Shown here: positions 51,968 to 61,111 of the stretch, one piece after another
How positions within the stretch are numbered: position 1 is the first letter of the stretch
Layout of the letters: each line of letters starts with the position of its first letter
Source: JAZBPO01 sp963691775
Lineage (GTDB): Bacteria; Pseudomonadota; Gammaproteobacteria; Pseudomonadales; Azotimanducaceae
Reading direction: 5' to 3'
DNA length: 64,000 nt
Assembly (NCBI GenBank): GCA_963691775.1
Contig: OY829369.1
Coordinates: 1,178,001-1,242,000 of the forward strand
The notes under the pieces: generated by a model
What the model was told of the DNA's origin: nothing
What the model saw: only the letters and a program-made list of their open reading frames with translations
The model's database searches: none
Position numbers and translations under genes: made by a program

Positions 51968-52384
51968 ATGGAACTCAAGGAAAGCAAGACGCTGCAGAAT
52001 CTGAAGGATGCCTTTGCTGGCGAATCTCAGGCCAACCGTCGCTACCTCTACTTCGCAAACAAGGCCGACGTCGAGGGCGAGAATGATGTCGCGGCACTCT
52101 TCCGCTCCACCGCGGAGGGTGAAACCGGACACGCACACGGCCACATGGACTACATCGCCGAGGTCGGTGATCCGGCAACGGGCCTTCCGGTTGGCTCCAC
52201 GAAGGACAACCTGACCGCCGCCGTTGCAGGCGAGACGCACGAGTACACGGACATGTACCCGGGCATGGCCACGACCGCGCGCGACGAAGGCTTCGACGAG
52301 ATTGCCGATTGGTTCGAGACGCTTGCGAAGGCAGAGCGGTCTCACGCGAACCGCTTCCAGAAGGCGCTGGACAGCCTCGGCTGA
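51968..52384 (+). CDS. Rubrerythrin (diiron domain only)
   Basis: 138 residues, only the ferritin-like diiron domain without the C-terminal rubredoxin, as in short rubrerythrins. The Glu/His ligands appear in FAGESQANRRYLYFA, STAEGETGHAHGHMDYI, GETHEYTDMYP and KAERSHANRF. Such proteins reduce peroxide or store iron-derived redox equivalents and need an electron donor. First gene of a likely three-gene unit with the Fe-S oxidoreductase and DUF3501. Confidence 0.92.
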   Translation: MELKESKTLQNLKDAFAGESQANRRYLYFANKADVEGENDVAALFRSTAEGETGHAHGHMDYIAEVGDPATGLPVGSTKDNLTAAVAGETHEYTDMYPGMATTARDEGFDEIADWFETLAKAERSHANRFQKALDSLG

Positions 52385-52390
52385 TCAGCT

Positions 52391-52411
52391 GGGCGCCCAC
52401 CCGGGGCGCCC
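52391..52411 (+). terminator. GC hairpin between rubrerythrin and the Fe-S gene
   Basis: GGGCGCCC (52391-52398), loop ACCCG, GGGCGCCC (52404-52411): an all-GC 8-bp stem starting 7 bases after the rubrerythrin stop. No T run follows. It could partly terminate or stabilise the upstream message and so set a high rubrerythrin to Fe-S protein ratio. Confidence 0.45.
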
Positions 52412-52513
52412 CCGCAAGACCCGAGGGAGGCGCGCCCGCGCCTCTCTCGCGACCCCAGCCCACCCATTTAGTACGCGCCTTGAACACGTTTCTCGTCCGA
52501 GTGGAGTTCCCGC

Positions 52514-53851
52514 ATGTCTGAAGCTCGCGAAGGCAACCTCGAGAAGGCCAAGCGCCTCCCGCACGACTGGCAAAGCTCCGAGTTCTGGGACGAAGCCGCC
52601 CTCAACGCCGAACTCGAGCGCGTCTATGACATTTGCCACACCTGTCGCCGCTGCGTAAGCCTGTGCGAATCGTTCCCAACGCTCTTCGACCTCGTCGATG
52701 AATCGGAAACGATGGAAGTCGACGGCGTAGCAAAGGAGGACTACGGCAAGGTGGTGGACCAGTGCTTCATGTGCGATCTATGCGCTGAAACGAAGTGCCC
52801 GTATTTGCCGCCGCACGAATTCAATCTCGACTTCCCGCACCTCATGCTGCGCGCAAAAGCCGTGAAGTTCTCGAAACAGGATTCGAAGTGGCGCGATCGC
52901 CTCATCACCAGCACCGACGCGGTGTTTTCCGTTGTCGGAAAGCCGGGCATCGCGCAGGTCGCGAACGCCGCAAACAGCAACAAGACCCTACGCGGCCTGC
53001 TCGACTCCGTCGCCGATATTCATCCGGACGCGCCGCTGCCGAAATTCCACTCCAAGACCTTCAAGGATCGCCAGCCCGGCGTCGCCGGCCCGGCCCTGGA
53101 AGCAGTCGCGACCGAGCGCACCACCGGCCGCGTGGCGCTGTTCACCACCTGTTTCGGCAACCACAACGAACCAGAGCTGGGTGAGGACATCGCCGCAGTC
53201 CTGAACCATAACGGCATCCCCATGAAGGTGGTGGCCGGAGAGAAGTGCTGCGGCATGCCCAAATTCGAGCTCGGCGACCTGAACGCAGTCGCCAGGCTCA
53301 AGGAACACAACATTCCGATTCTGAAGGCGCTCGTGGAGGACGGCTGGGATCTGCTCTCGCCCATCCCGTCTTGCGTGCTCATGTTCAAGCAAGAATTACC
53401 GCTCATGTTCCCGGACGACGCCGACGTCGGCGCCGTGGCCGCGGCTTTCTTCGACCCCTTCGAATATCTGTTGCTGCGCCACAAGGACGGCAAGCTCGAA
53501 ACCGACTTCCAGAAACCGCTCGGCAAGGTTGCCTATCACGCCGCATGTCATCAGCGCGTCCAGAACATCGGCCAGAAGACGCGCGAACTGCTTTCGCTGA
53601 TTCCGGACACCGAGATCACGCTCATCGAGCGCTGCTCCGGCCACGATGGCACTTACGCCTACAAGACCGAAACGCACGATGCGGCAGTCAAGATCGCCCG
53701 CCCCGTCGTCAATCGCGTGAAGAAGGTGGAGCCGGATCACTATGGCTCGGACTGCCCCATGGCGGGGCGCATGATCCAGCACGGGCTTGAAGAAACGTTC
53801 GGTGAATCAGAACACCCGATTCGTATGCTGCGCACGGCCTACGGGCTCTGA
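52514..53851 (+). CDS. Fe-S oxidoreductase with CCG domains (GlpC/HdrB-like)
   Basis: 445 residues. Two 4Fe-4S cluster motifs lie near the N-terminus: CHTCRRCVSLC and, about 50 residues later, CFMCDLCAETKC. The C-terminal half carries heterodisulfide-reductase-type CCG segments (EKCCGMPKFELGD; CHQRVQNIG and ERCSGHDGTYAYK with Cys). No membrane helix is visible. Proteins of this build pass electrons between a donor and a redox partner. Following rubrerythrin and preceding DUF3501, it probably supplies electrons to rubrerythrin. Confidence 0.85.
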   Translation: MSEAREGNLEKAKRLPHDWQSSEFWDEAALNAELERVYDICHTCRRCVSLCESFPTLFDLVDESETMEVDGVAKEDYGKVVDQCFMCDLCAETKCPYLPPHEFNLDFPHLMLRAKAVKFSKQDSKWRDRLITSTDAVFSVVGKPGIAQVANAANSNKTLRGLLDSVADIHPDAPLPKFHSKTFKDRQPGVAGPALEAVATERTTGRVALFTTCFGNHNEPELGEDIAAVLNHNGIPMKVVAGEKCCGMPKFELGDLNAVARLKEHNIPILKALVEDGWDLLSPIPSCVLMFKQELPLMFPDDADVGAVAAAFFDPFEYLLLRHKDGKLETDFQKPLGKVAYHAACHQRVQNIGQKTRELLSLIPDTEITLIERCSGHDGTYAYKTETHDAAVKIARPVVNRVKKVEPDHYGSDCPMAGRMIQHGLEETFGESEHPIRMLRTAYGL

Positions 53852-53883
53852 CGCTGCGCACGCATCGACGAGAGGACAGATAC

Positions 53884-54474
53884 ATGCAGAAGCTCGACCG
53901 CTCGACCCTCCATTCGCTGGAGGAGTACGCGACGATCCGCGACGAATTCCGCCGCGAGGTCATCGCCCACAAGAAGCCGCGCCGCATTGCCGTGACGCCC
54001 AACGCCGTTTTCTATTTCGAGGACTTCACGACGATGAAGTATCAGGTGCAGGAGATGCTCCGCGCTGAGCGCATCTTCGAAGCCGACGGCATTCAGGACG
54101 AGATCGACGCCTACAACCCGCTCATCCCGGACGGCAGCAATCTCAAGGCGACCTTCATGCTCGAGTACGCGGACGTCGACGAGCGCCGCGTACGCCTTGG
54201 CGAGCTCGTTGGCGTCGAGGATCGCGCCTACGTGCAGGTCGGCGACCTCGCCCGCGCCTACGCAATCTCCGATGAGGACCTCGAGCGCAGCACGGAGGAG
54301 AAAACGGCTTCCGTACACTTCTGCCGCTTCGAGCTCGATGCGGAAATGATTGCGGCCGCGAAGACCGGCGCGGACATCAAGGTCGGCATCGAGCACCCGA
54401 ATCTCACCGCAGAACTCACGCTCGCTGAAGACAGCCGCGACTCCCTCGCGGCAGACCTCGAGACGCCTCACTGA
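53884..54474 (+). CDS. DUF3501 family protein
   Basis: 196 residues with MQKLDRSTLHSLEEYATIRDEFRREVIAHKKPRRIAVTPNAVFYFEDF, diagnostic for DUF3501. No membrane helix or signal. The family occurs next to rubrerythrin and GlpC-like Fe-S proteins in proteobacteria but has no known activity. 32 bp after the Fe-S gene, so probably in the same transcript. Confidence 0.83.
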   Translation: MQKLDRSTLHSLEEYATIRDEFRREVIAHKKPRRIAVTPNAVFYFEDFTTMKYQVQEMLRAERIFEADGIQDEIDAYNPLIPDGSNLKATFMLEYADVDERRVRLGELVGVEDRAYVQVGDLARAYAISDEDLERSTEEKTASVHFCRFELDAEMIAAAKTGADIKVGIEHPNLTAELTLAEDSRDSLAADLETPH

Positions 54475-54501
54475 CCGATGGCGCAGGCACCTGCCAGGCG
54501 T

Positions 54502-54528
54502 GATAACGGGCCCAAAGGGCCCGTTGTC
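54502..54528. terminator. Bidirectional hairpin between convergent genes
   Basis: GATAACGGGCCC (54502-54513), loop AAA, GGGCCCGTTGTC (54517-54528): a 12-bp stem with one G-T wobble. It lies 28 bases after DUF3501 and 22 bases before the end of the monooxygenase gene, so it can serve both strands. There is no long T run. Confidence 0.6.
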
Positions 54529-54549
54529 ATGTACTGATCCGCCGGTGGG

Positions 54550-56073
54550 TCAGGCCACGTCGGCCTTCAGGTCCACGGTCGAGTAAACGAGCGTGCCATC
54601 GTCCAGGTCGACCGTTGGCAGTTCCTTCGCATCACGCTCGTAATCCTGCGTCATGACCCAGGGGTCGTGCGCACCCTGCTTGGGCATGAGGTGCATGTTG
54701 CGCTGCAGGTAGCCGGCGTTGAAGTTGTCCGCTTCGACCCAGGGCCGCAGCTCCATGCCTTCATCCTGAGGACGCAGTTTCGGCGTAACGACCGTTGCAC
54801 CGCGCTTGTCCATGTGGCCCAGCAAGCGGCAGAGATGATCGCCGAGGAGATCCGCGCGCAAGGTCCAGGATGCGCGCAGATAGCCGAACACCCACATCAT
54901 GTTCGGCACTTCGTCGAACATCATGCCGCGCCAGGTCACCTTGTCAGCAAAGTCGATGACGGCACCGTTGACCTTGAATTCGATATCGCCGAGCACGCAA
55001 AGATTGAACCCCGTCGCGGTGACGATGATATCCGCCTCCAGCGCCTCACCCGACTTCAGCAGCACGCCTGTCTCCGTAAAGGTCTCGATGTGGTCCGTGG
55101 CCACCGAAGCCTCTCCAGAGGCAATACTCTGGAAGAGATCCCCCTCGGGTATGAAGGCAATGCGCTGCTGCCAGGGTCGATAACTCGGCGTGAAATGCTT
55201 ATCCACGTCGAACTTCTCGCCAAGGAATGTGCGTGCGGCATCAATGAGCTCCTCACGCAGGACCTCCGGTTCCTCGAAGGACCGACGCGTGATCTCCTGA
55301 CCATCCTTGAGGATGCGTCGCCGCACGATCTCGTGAACCCACTCCTCGGGAATCTCGAGCTCGCGCAGCGAATCCGCAAGTTCGTTCCGGTTCTCGCCGG
55401 GAATGAAGAAGGTTGGAGAACGCTGCAGCATGGTCACATGCTTCGCCCTGCCTGCCATGGCCGGCACGATCGTCGCCGCAGTCGCCCCGGAGCCGATCAC
55501 GAGCACGCGCTTGTTCGTGTAGTCGAGGTCCTCTGGCCAGCGCTGCGGATGCACGAGGGTGCCCTCGAAGCGATCCATGCCCGGCCAGCTCGGCGTGTAG
55601 GGCTCCGTGTGCCGGTAGTAGCCCTGACACATCCAGAGAAAGTTACAGGTAAAGGTGCGCGTCGCGCCCGCTGCCCTGTCCTCTGCCGTGACCGTCCAAA
55701 GCCCCGCATCGCCGTCGAAGGACGCATGCGTCACGTGATGGCGGTAGCGAATGTGCTGCGCAATCCCGTGTTCTTCGATCACCTCGCCCATGTATTCGAG
55801 GATCGCCTCGGCAGTCGCGATGGGGTGCCCCGTCCAGGGCTTGAAGCGGTAGCCGAAGGTGTAGAGATCGGAGTCGGAGCGGATGCCCGGATACGTATGC
55901 GTCTTCCAGGTGCCGCCAAAACCGTCCTGAACCTCGAGGATCGCATAGCTCCGACCCGGCAGTTGCTCCTGCATATGGACCGCACCGCCCACGCCGGAGA
56001 TGCCGGCGCCGATGATCAGGACATCGAAATGTTCTGCCGCCGCGTGTTCCGGAATTCCTGCCTGCTGGTTCAT
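54550..56073 (-). CDS. Flavin monooxygenase, Baeyer-Villiger-like
   Basis: 507 residues from the ATG at 56073. Two Rossmann motifs are visible: FAD (LIIGAGISGVGG) and NADPH (VLVIGSGATAAT). Between them is FEGTLVHPQRWP, which fits the Baeyer-Villiger signature FxGxxxHxxxWP. The enzyme would insert oxygen next to a ketone, or oxidise a soft N or S, with NADPH and O2. Substrate unknown. Divergent from an AraC-type regulator, with starts 136 bp apart, which probably controls it. Confidence 0.88.
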   Translation of the reverse strand: MNQQAGIPEHAAAEHFDVLIIGAGISGVGGAVHMQEQLPGRSYAILEVQDGFGGTWKTHTYPGIRSDSDLYTFGYRFKPWTGHPIATAEAILEYMGEVIEEHGIAQHIRYRHHVTHASFDGDAGLWTVTAEDRAAGATRTFTCNFLWMCQGYYRHTEPYTPSWPGMDRFEGTLVHPQRWPEDLDYTNKRVLVIGSGATAATIVPAMAGRAKHVTMLQRSPTFFIPGENRNELADSLRELEIPEEWVHEIVRRRILKDGQEITRRSFEEPEVLREELIDAARTFLGEKFDVDKHFTPSYRPWQQRIAFIPEGDLFQSIASGEASVATDHIETFTETGVLLKSGEALEADIIVTATGFNLCVLGDIEFKVNGAVIDFADKVTWRGMMFDEVPNMMWVFGYLRASWTLRADLLGDHLCRLLGHMDKRGATVVTPKLRPQDEGMELRPWVEADNFNAGYLQRNMHLMPKQGAHDPWVMTQDYERDAKELPTVDLDDGTLVYSTVDLKADVA

Positions 56074-56209
56074 TGCTGGTCCCTCACTCGCCACACGGGC
56101 GCCACATCTCCGTATGAATGAAGATCGTCGCTCGGGGCGGCAACGACCATTGCATCGGCGGCCATGAAATTGATAATTCAGGCCACGCAGTGCGCAACAG
56201 GACAATTCC

Positions 56210-57301
56210 TTGTCCCAGGCCAATCCGGATCAGCCCCTGCTCGCGGGGAGCCTGTCGAGCCGACGCCGGACGATCGTGGGCGTCATCGGCCAGTTCGCGC
56301 TCCTTGGCCTCGACGCCCAGGCCCTCGCCGGCGTGCTCTCCGAAGCCGGACTCCCCGCACGCGCGCTTGATGATCCCGACTTCCCGATCTCCGTCGATCA
56401 GGAACTTCATGCCCTCGCCCGCGGCCTCGACTCCCTCGTCCAACGGCAGCAGCACATTGCGCTGTACGCGCTGAAGACGTTCGAGGCCGTCGGCATCAAC
56501 TATTACGGCGTGCTCGGGCTCGCCATGCAGCACGCGCCGACCGTCGCCGAGGCACTCGGGAACATGCTCGCATTCCCCGAGCTCGCCTGGGGCCACTCAC
56601 GCATCGTCGGCGCCCTCGAGGGCGAGCGCTTCGTGTTGCGCTTCGAACTCGGCGCGGCTGTGCCGGCGGGCCTTTCCCCAGACGTGCTCCGCGAGTACTG
56701 CGTGACCACCGATCTCGCGAGCCTGCGCCGGATGATCAGCGACCTCACCGGCGGCGCGCACAGCCCCATCGAAGTGACCCTGCCCTTCCGCATGCCGCCG
56801 GAAGGCGAACGGGCACTTGCCGGCTTCCCCTATCCCGTGCGCTTCGACCAGCCCGCAGCCGAGCTGCACTATCGCGCAAATCTCGTCGAAGCCGCGCCCG
56901 TGCTCGCGGACGCGCTGCCCTATCTGCGCTATCGCAAGCTCGCGGAGAATTTCTCGCACATGCTCGCCGAGGAAGTCCCCGTGGCCGAGCAGGTCACGCG
57001 CCTGCTCTGGGGCGTATCGCCTGCGCCGTCGCGCGACCAGATCGCCGACATACTCGGCGTCAGCGGCCGCACCCTCGCGCGCCGCCTGCGCAATGCAGGT
57101 ACGTCCTTTGCGGCGCTCCATCGCAGCGTGCAGCAGGAGCGCGCGAGCAACTTCCTGCGTCAGTCGAGCATGCCGGTCGCCGAGGTCGCCGAACGGCTCG
57201 GCTACTCGGACGCAGCCGCCTTCACCCGCGCATTCCAGAGCTGGACCGGGAAGGCGCCTTCGCAGTGGCGCAAACACGCGCGGGAGATGACACGCGCATG
57301 A
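56210..57301 (+). CDS. AraC-family regulator (OruR/arabinose-binding-like sensor)
   Basis: 363 residues. The N-terminal two thirds are a ligand-sensing domain of the kind found in OruR-like regulators (NYYGVLGLAMQHAPTVAEALGN; LHYRANLVEAAP). The C-terminus has two HTHs (PSRDQIADILGVSGRTLARRLRNAG; MPVAEVAERLGYSDAAAFTRAFQSWTGKAPSQWR). The TTG at 56210 follows AGGACA. Placed divergently from the monooxygenase, it is the likely switch for it. Confidence 0.9.
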   Translation: MSQANPDQPLLAGSLSSRRRTIVGVIGQFALLGLDAQALAGVLSEAGLPARALDDPDFPISVDQELHALARGLDSLVQRQQHIALYALKTFEAVGINYYGVLGLAMQHAPTVAEALGNMLAFPELAWGHSRIVGALEGERFVLRFELGAAVPAGLSPDVLREYCVTTDLASLRRMISDLTGGAHSPIEVTLPFRMPPEGERALAGFPYPVRFDQPAAELHYRANLVEAAPVLADALPYLRYRKLAENFSHMLAEEVPVAEQVTRLLWGVSPAPSRDQIADILGVSGRTLARRLRNAGTSFAALHRSVQQERASNFLRQSSMPVAEVAERLGYSDAAAFTRAFQSWTGKAPSQWRKHAREMTRA

Positions 57302-57565
57302 TCCAGATCGCCAGCTTCGGCTTTTTCCGATGCCACGTCCGGAGCGAACTGCGGCGCCTCCAGCCTGCGCCATAGCAAAAAAGCATAGGGCCCCATATCG
57401 TGATCCGCTCGGCAAACCGAAGTTACAGATGCCGCCAATCGATCCACAGCGCAGATAGACAGCGAATGAATGCGTTGGACCGAGAACCCTCACATGTCCT
57501 TGTCTGCTCGGACACCGGAGCAGAGACCCCTTAGACTGCTCACCGGAAAGCAAGGGAGCGCATCC

Positions 57566-59759
57566 GTGAGCGTCATCGGTGGCGGTGGCAAGAAGGTCCT
57601 CTACACGCTCGCGACGGCGCAGCGTATCCCTGCTCGACTCGGCGAAGGCACTCACCTCGCACAATGCCTGCAAGGCATGCGGGCTCGGCATGGGTGGCCA
57701 GCGCGGCGGCATGATCAACGAGCTCGGCGAGTTCCCGTCGGTCTGCAACAAGTCCGTCCAGGCGCAGTCGACCGACATCCAGGCGCCGATTCCGAGCGCA
57801 GTCTTCGCGCACACGCTGGCGGAGCTCCGTGAGTTGAGTGGACACGAGCTCGAGCATCTCGGCCGCCTCGGCCGTCCTCTGCACAAGGCGGCAGGCGCTG
57901 ATCGCTATCGGGAGATCGATTGGGAGGAGGCACTTGCGCGCAGCGCCGACCGCCTGGGGGCGGCGGACGCAGATCGAAGCTTCTTCTACAGCTCGGGACG
58001 CTCGTCGAATGAAGCGGGCTTCCTGCTGCAATTGCTGGCCAGAATGCTGGGCACGAACAACGTTTCGAACTGCTCCTACTACTGCCATCAGGCGACCGGC
58101 GAGGCCCTGAACAGCACCGTCGGCACGGGCACGGCGACCATCGAGCTCGACGATCTCGCGGGCAGCGATCTGGTGTTCCTGGTTGGTGCGAATCCGGCAT
58201 CGAACCATCCGCGCCTGCTGCACAAGCTCATAGAGCTGCGTCGCCGCGGCGGTCAGGTCATCGTGATCAATCCCCTCCGGGAGGCCGGGCTCGTCCGCTT
58301 CGCCGCACCGAAGATGCCGAGCTCGCTGCTGCGCGGCGGCGACGAGGTCGCAAGCCTGTATCTGCAGCCGAAGGCCGGTACGGACATCGCTCTGTTCATG
58401 GCGATCGGCAAGCAGATCCTTGAATCCGGCGCAGTTGATCGCGGGTTCATCGAAGCCCACAGCGCAGGCTTCGAGGCACTGCGCGCTCACCTGGAAGCCC
58501 AGGATGCAGACGCGCTCGCCGCCGCCTGCGGCGTTCCGGCGGAAGCCATCGCGCGAGCCGCGGAACTCTACGCGGGCGCCGGGCACGCCGTATTCGCCTG
58601 GGGCATGGGCATGACCCATCACGCTCACGGCGTGGCGAACATCGAGTGGCTGTCGAACCTCGCCCTCATGCGCGGCATGGTCGGGCGTCGCAATGCCGGA
58701 CTGCTGCCGCTGCGCGGGCACAGCAACGTGCAGGGCATCGGCACGATCGGCGTCAAGCCGGTGCTGCCCGAGGAAGTGTTCGGACGCATGGAGTCGGCGC
58801 TCGGCGTCGAGCTGCCCACGCGACCGGGCCTGCATACGCTTGCGGCCCTTGAGGCCGCGCACGCTGGCGACATGGACGCCGCGGTGCTCCTCGGAGGCAA
58901 TCTCTATGAGGCGACGCCCGAAAGCGCCTGGGCGGAAGCTGCACTCGACCGCGTTCCGTTCAAGCTCTTTCTGACGACCACGCTGAATCGCGGCCACGTT
59001 CACGGCGTGGACAGCGGCGAGGTGATCGTCCTGCCGGTGTGCGCACGGGACGAGGAGCCGGAGCCGACGACCCAGGAGTCGATGTTCAACTACGTGCGCC
59101 TGTCCGACGGCGGTATCGAGCGCATCGCCTCGGTGCGCTCGGAGGTCTCGATCCTCGCGGATCTCGGCACGCGCCTGTTTCCGAAGGGGCCAGTCGACTT
59201 TGCCGCGTTCAGGCGCCATCGCACCATTCGTGAAGCGATCGCGAAGGTGGTGCCGGGGCTCGAGCCGCTCGAGCACATCGACGTCGCGCGCCGGGAGTTC
59301 CACATCCGCGGGCGCGTGCTGCACGAACCGACCTTTGCCACGATGGATGGCCGCGCGCACTTCGCGCTCCCGGATGAGGCGCCGCGCGTCACCAACGGGA
59401 GCTGGCCATTCACCCTCGTCACCCTGCGTAGCGAGGGGCAGTTCAATTCCATCGTCTACGAGGACCGCGACAGCTATCGGGCTACGGACGATCGCTGGGT
59501 GCTGTTCGTGAACGCCGAAGACGCTGATGCGCTCGATATCGCAGAAGGCGACGCCGTCGACATGGCCTCCGAAACGGGCGAGATGCGCGCGCTGCGTGCC
59601 CGGATCTTCGACGTGCCGCGTGGCACCGTGGCGGCCTACTACCCGGAAGCAAACGTGCTGACCACCCGCGCGACCGACGCCCGCAGCCACACCCCCGGCT
59701 TCAAATCCGTGCCCGTGCAGCTGTCGGCATCCCCCAGGGCCCGGTCGCCACAGGTCTGA
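57566..59759 (+). CDS. Molybdopterin-dependent oxidoreductase (YdeP/FdhF-like), apparent frameshift near start
   Basis: About 730 residues. After the first 20 codons the protein is continuous: CKACGLGMGGQRGG with a likely 4Fe-4S or Cys motif, KAAGADRYREIDWEEAL, SSGRSSNEAGFLLQLLARMLGTNNVSNCS (family core), and a C-terminal domain ending TPGFKSVPVQ. It resembles formate-dehydrogenase-alpha-like YdeP proteins. The expected N-terminus (GTG at 57566 after AAGGGAG, reading SVIGGGGKKVLYTLATAQRI) lies in a different frame from LLDSAKALTSHNACKACG. The two join cleanly only if C57629 is skipped. Without this shift the gene would start at 57579 with an Arg/Ser-rich, non-homologous lead. Confidence 0.82.
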
Positions 59760-59953
59760 CCGGCATCACAGGCGCGACGGCGCACCAGGCGTAGGTCGCG
59801 TCAGAGCCCGGACGCTGCCACTCGATCAAGGATGTCGCGCATGCGCCGTCAGCGAGGCCCCTTGGCACGCCGGAAGCAGAGCGAAGGCACTCCGTGGCGA
59901 GCCTTCGCAGATCGCTCGCCCAATCGGAGTGCGCGCGCAGCGCACCCAGAGCC

Positions 59954-60841
59954 TCACGCCAGGGCGGTCCTGAACGTCTCCAGCAGACGCCAGTGCGCGC
60001 GCGCGGCCTGCTCCGGATGGTGCGCGCGCGAATCGAGGGCGCACCAGCCGTGCATCGCGTCCTCATACACCTCGATCTCCGCCGTCAGACCCGCTCCGCC
60101 GAAGGCGGACTCCATGACGCCGCGGGCCTCAGGCTGACGCTCGTGATCGTTCTCGGCGATGGCAATCAGGTAGCTGCCGCGCATCTCGGAAATGAGCGTA
60201 TGCGGGCTGTCGGCGCCGTCGGTGACCATGCGGCTACCGTGGAAGGTTGCCCCCGCGCCGACGCGGTCAGGCAGTGCCGCCGCAGTGCGCAGCACCATCG
60301 GCCCACCCATGCAGTAGCCGGTCGTACCCACGGGGCGCGAGGTGTCGACGGCGTCCTGGGCGTCGAGCCAGGACACGAAGGCCTTCGCGTCGGTCACGTT
60401 GGTCTGCGCGGTCAGCGCGCGCGCAAACGGCATGATGCGCTCGCGCGTAGCTGGATCGCGGAAGCTCTCGCCCACCGAGACGACGGGAGATGGCGCCATC
60501 CGGTAATAGGGGTTGATCACGAGCACGGCATAGCCGGCCTCGGCGAGGCGTCGTCCCATCATGCGAAAGGCAGGGCGCAAACCGAGAATGTCCGGCCACA
60601 CCAAGACCGCGGCATGGGCGCCCTTTTCCGGGTGCACGAAGTAGCAGTCGGCCTCTCCGTCGGGCGTAGTGATCAGGACATCCTGCTCGGCAACGGCAAG
60701 CGCGTGCGCACTCCTTGGCAAGGCGAGCGTGACGCCGGCGGCGATGCCGGCGGCGACGCTGGCCACGGCGAAGCCGCGCCGAGTCATGCCGGCGCGAGCG
60801 CTCCAGTCGTGGGAATCTGCTTCGGTAAGTTCGTCACACAT
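59954..60841 (-). CDS. Exported dienelactone hydrolase-family protein (Tat signal)
   Basis: 295 residues. A twin-arginine signal (TRRGFAVASVAAGIAAGV) lies about 20 residues from the start, which implies export of a folded protein. The nucleophile elbow is GYCMGG with catalytic Cys, as in dienelactone hydrolases, with Asp in AENDHERQP and His in DAMHGWCALDS. Substrate unknown. The ATG at 60841 is preferred (AGGA upstream); 60850 is an in-frame alternative. Divergent from a small 65-residue protein gene. Confidence 0.87.
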   Translation of the reverse strand: MCDELTEADSHDWSARAGMTRRGFAVASVAAGIAAGVTLALPRSAHALAVAEQDVLITTPDGEADCYFVHPEKGAHAAVLVWPDILGLRPAFRMMGRRLAEAGYAVLVINPYYRMAPSPVVSVGESFRDPATRERIMPFARALTAQTNVTDAKAFVSWLDAQDAVDTSRPVGTTGYCMGGPMVLRTAAALPDRVGAGATFHGSRMVTDGADSPHTLISEMRGSYLIAIAENDHERQPEARGVMESAFGGAGLTAEIEVYEDAMHGWCALDSRAHHPEQAARAHWRLLETFRTALA

Positions 60842-60910
60842 GCGGGTCATCCTGGCCTGACGGTGAAAGAGACGTCAGCATACCGGCGCCTCTCGAACGG
60901 AGCGAAATCC

Positions 60911-61108
60911 ATGACCGAAAAGGACCAGGTATCGGACGCGACCCAAGCCGATCCCGTCCACGACTACTACGCGGAGAAGAAACAGCGCTATCTGAAGCGT
61001 CTGCGGGGCAAGAAAGATGCCCCGAAGATGAAGACCGCGACGTTGCACGACTGGGATGACGCCGCCGGCTACGCCCAGCCCCACGACGCGAATTCGCCCA
61101 AGGACTGA
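60911..61108 (+). CDS. Small charged protein of unknown function
   Basis: 65 residues, rich in Lys, Asp and His (YYAEKKQRYLKRLRGKKDAPK; LHDWDDAAGYAQPHD). No membrane helix, signal or known motif. A CGGAGCGAAATCC leader precedes the ATG. I do not recognise it. It converges on the MFS gene with a 3-bp gap, and coding is supported mainly by codon pattern and the ribosome site. Confidence 0.55.
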   Translation: MTEKDQVSDATQADPVHDYYAEKKQRYLKRLRGKKDAPKMKTATLHDWDDAAGYAQPHDANSPKD

Positions 61109-61111
61109 GCG

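Noticed and set aside
57573..59690. 705-codon open frame on the - strand opposite the molybdopterin oxidoreductase
   Set aside because: Antisense shadow with no domain. The + strand has a clear family core.
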